Assembly: GCF_022012335.1 (NCBI RefSeq)
Contig: NZ_JAKLTO010000001.1
Coordinates: 496,001-560,000, forward strand
DNA length: 64,000 bases
Source of the DNA: Flavobacterium sp. SM15
GTDB taxonomy: Bacteria > Bacteroidota > Bacteroidia > Flavobacteriales > Flavobacteriaceae
Direction: 5' to 3'
Shown here: one piece after another, positions 62,685-64,000 of the stretch
How positions within the stretch are numbered: position 1 is the stretch's first letter
Layout of the letters: each line of letters opens with the position of its first letter
Position numbers and translations under genes: made by a program
Notes under the pieces: model-generated
What the model was told of the DNA's origin: nothing
The model's database searches: none
Seen by the model: only the letters and a program-made list of their open reading frames with translations

Positions 62685-64000
62685 AATTTCTCAAGCCGCC
62701 GAATACACGCTTCGGTTCATCAACCAAACCAATAGATCCATCTTTCTTACCGGAAAAGCTGGGACGGGTAAAACGACTTTACTCCGTGAAATCATTGCTA
62801 CTACTCATAAAAATACCGTGGTTGTTGCGCCTACCGGAATTGCTGCCTTGAACGCAGGGGGAGTCACGATTCACTCGATGTTTCAATTACCTTTTGCTGC
62901 CTTTCTTCCTGATAATAAACAACTTCCGCATTTTTCAGAATCGGTTAAGTTTGAAAATAAGGATTCGCTTACCCGTCATTTTAACATGAATGTGACCAAA
63001 CGTTCCGTGATTCGTAACATGGAATTATTGGTTATAGATGAAGTCAGTATGTTGCGTGCCGATGTATTGGATGCTATGGATTTCATGATGCGCAGGGTCC
63101 GAAGAAACGAACAGGCTTTTGGAGGTGTACAGATTTTATATATAGGAGATTTATTACAATTACCTCCTGTTGTAAAGCAGGAGGAATGGCAACAGCTTTG
63201 CAAATACTACCGAGGAATGTTTTTTTTTCATTCGCACGTGGTACAGCAGTATCCGCCGCTTTACATCGAATTGGAAAAGATTTTCAGACAGAGTGATGAT
63301 ACGTTTATTTCGGTACTTAACAACCTAAGAAACAACACAATAACTGAAAATGATCTCCAGATTTTAAATCAGTTTGTGCAACCCGAATTCGATTTTAAAA
63401 CCAACAGCGAATACATTACGCTTACCACGCACAATGCAAAAGCCGATGCGCTCAATTCCGACTCTTTAGCTGCACTGAAGGAAAAACAGTTCACCTTTTT
63501 ACCCGAAATTATTGAGGAATTTCCGCAGAAAATTTTTCCGGTGGAAGAAAAACTGCAACTTAAAGTTGGCGCTCAGGTAATGTTTGTTAAAAACGATTTG
63601 TCTTTTGAAAAACGTTTTTTCAACGGAAAAATGGGCATAATCAAATCGCTTTCCGAGAACGAGATCCTTGTGCATTTTCCGGAAGAAAACAAATCCATTG
63701 AAGTAGAGCGCTATGAATGGCAGAACATTAAGTATAAAGTCAATGAAAATACCAAGGAAATAGAGGAGGAACTCTTGGGAACGTTTACGCATTATCCCAT
63801 CAAATTAGCCTGGGCAATTACCGTCCATAAAAGCCAAGGCTTAACGTTTGACAAAGCTGTGCTTGATGTATCCAATGTTTTTGCTCCCGGACAAGCCTAT
63901 GTGGCTCTTTCGCGTTTACGCTCCTTAAACGGGCTTATTTTGCTTTCTCCACTGCGTATGAATGGCATTTCTTCGGATGAGGATGTACTGGATTATGCAA
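62677..64000 (+). CDS. Pif1/RecD-like ATP-dependent helicase (partial, runs off right edge)
   Basis: An open frame of 441 codons from GTG 62677 runs to the window end without a stop. It has Walker A at residues about 25-34 (TGKAGTGKTT), then APTGIAALNAGG, Walker B LLVIDEVSML, YIGDLLQLPPV and a C-terminal HKSQGLTFD and AYVALSRLRSL. These are Pif1/RecD superfamily 1 helicase motifs. The family unwinds DNA 5'-3'. Flavobacterial relatives often have further C-terminal domains not seen here. No ATG candidate lies near the start, so GTG is chosen. Confidence 0.9.
   Translation, partial: MEQISQAAEYTLRFINQTNRSIFLTGKAGTGKTTLLREIIATTHKNTVVVAPTGIAALNAGGVTIHSMFQLPFAAFLPDNKQLPHFSESVKFENKDSLTRHFNMNVTKRSVIRNMELLVIDEVSMLRADVLDAMDFMMRRVRRNEQAFGGVQILYIGDLLQLPPVVKQEEWQQLCKYYRGMFFFHSHVVQQYPPLYIELEKIFRQSDDTFISVLNNLRNNTITENDLQILNQFVQPEFDFKTNSEYITLTTHNAKADALNSDSLAALKEKQFTFLPEIIEEFPQKIFPVEEKLQLKVGAQVMFVKNDLSFEKRFFNGKMGIIKSLSENEILVHFPEENKSIEVERYEWQNIKYKVNENTKEIEEELLGTFTHYPIKLAWAITVHKSQGLTFDKAVLDVSNVFAPGQAYVALSRLRSLNGLILLSPLRMNGISSDEDVLDYA

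Overview
The window looks like a chromosomal segment of a Bacteroidota bacterium, most likely Flavobacterium or a close relative. Reasons: low G+C coding DNA; -7 promoter elements of the form TAnnTTTG; little Shine-Dalgarno sequence before starts; several secreted proteins with type IX secretion (T9SS) C-terminal sorting tails; and many genes typical of Flavobacteriia (DUF6427, DUF6341, DUF4254, DUF6909, DUF4175, GIN-domain and SPFH proteins). I see no insertion sequence, prophage, integrase or CRISPR array.

Layout. 1-8.7 kb: the tail of a 2Fe-2S reductase, an S74-type surface protein, a GT9 glycosyltransferase with a DUF4254 partner, upp, DUF6427, DUF6341, purD and a T9SS-sorted protein with YCF48/BNR-like motifs. 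8.8-29.7 kb: a large surface polysaccharide locus (O-antigen or capsule). It has a PaaK/CapK-like adenylate-forming enzyme, a UDP-GlcNAc 2-epimerase, five glycosyltransferases, a WcaJ/WbaP-type initiating phosphotransferase, a UDP-glucuronate decarboxylase, three Wzy/WaaL-type membrane proteins, a Wzx flippase, an acyltransferase, the complete dTDP-rhamnose set rfbBACD and a Wzz-like chain-length protein. Two small paralogous lipoproteins of unknown function are inserted in it, each with its own promoter. 29.7-54.3 kb: mostly housekeeping genes (DUF6909, an SdpI/GH3/CarboxypepD_reg-like operon, tatA, tex, CDF transporter, rpiB, rnr, LysE-type exporter, tRNA-Cys, folB, glnS, gltX) mixed with envelope and stress genes (TPR-LuxR regulator, T9SS proteins, YtxH/holin/DUF6327 trio, SPFH protein, a small outer-membrane barrel).

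54.3-62.7 kb is the most striking part. About 0.8 kb of AT-rich, gene-free DNA carries a cluster of DnaA-box-like nonamers (TTATCAACA and TTATTAACA types) between the divergent genes gltX and DUF4175. It is followed by ybeY and mnmG (gidA, a classic origin neighbour) and by two palindromic parS-type 16-mers flanking the ybeY-mnmG gap, a third close match after mnmG and a degenerate fourth 1.8 kb further on. One parS copy is built into the last codons of ybeY. All genes right of the gap point right, and most genes left of it point left. I infer that the window contains the chromosomal replication origin and its ParB-loading centromere; no dnaA or parAB is present here. The window ends inside a Pif1/RecD-like helicase gene.

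How it works together: rfbBACD, WecB and UXS supply dTDP-rhamnose, UDP-ManNAc and UDP-xylose. The WcaJ-like enzyme starts the lipid-linked unit, the glycosyltransferases extend it, Wzx flips it, and a Wzy/Wzz/ligase set polymerises and attaches it. Gene calls rest on motifs and recognised families read by eye; no database search was run.
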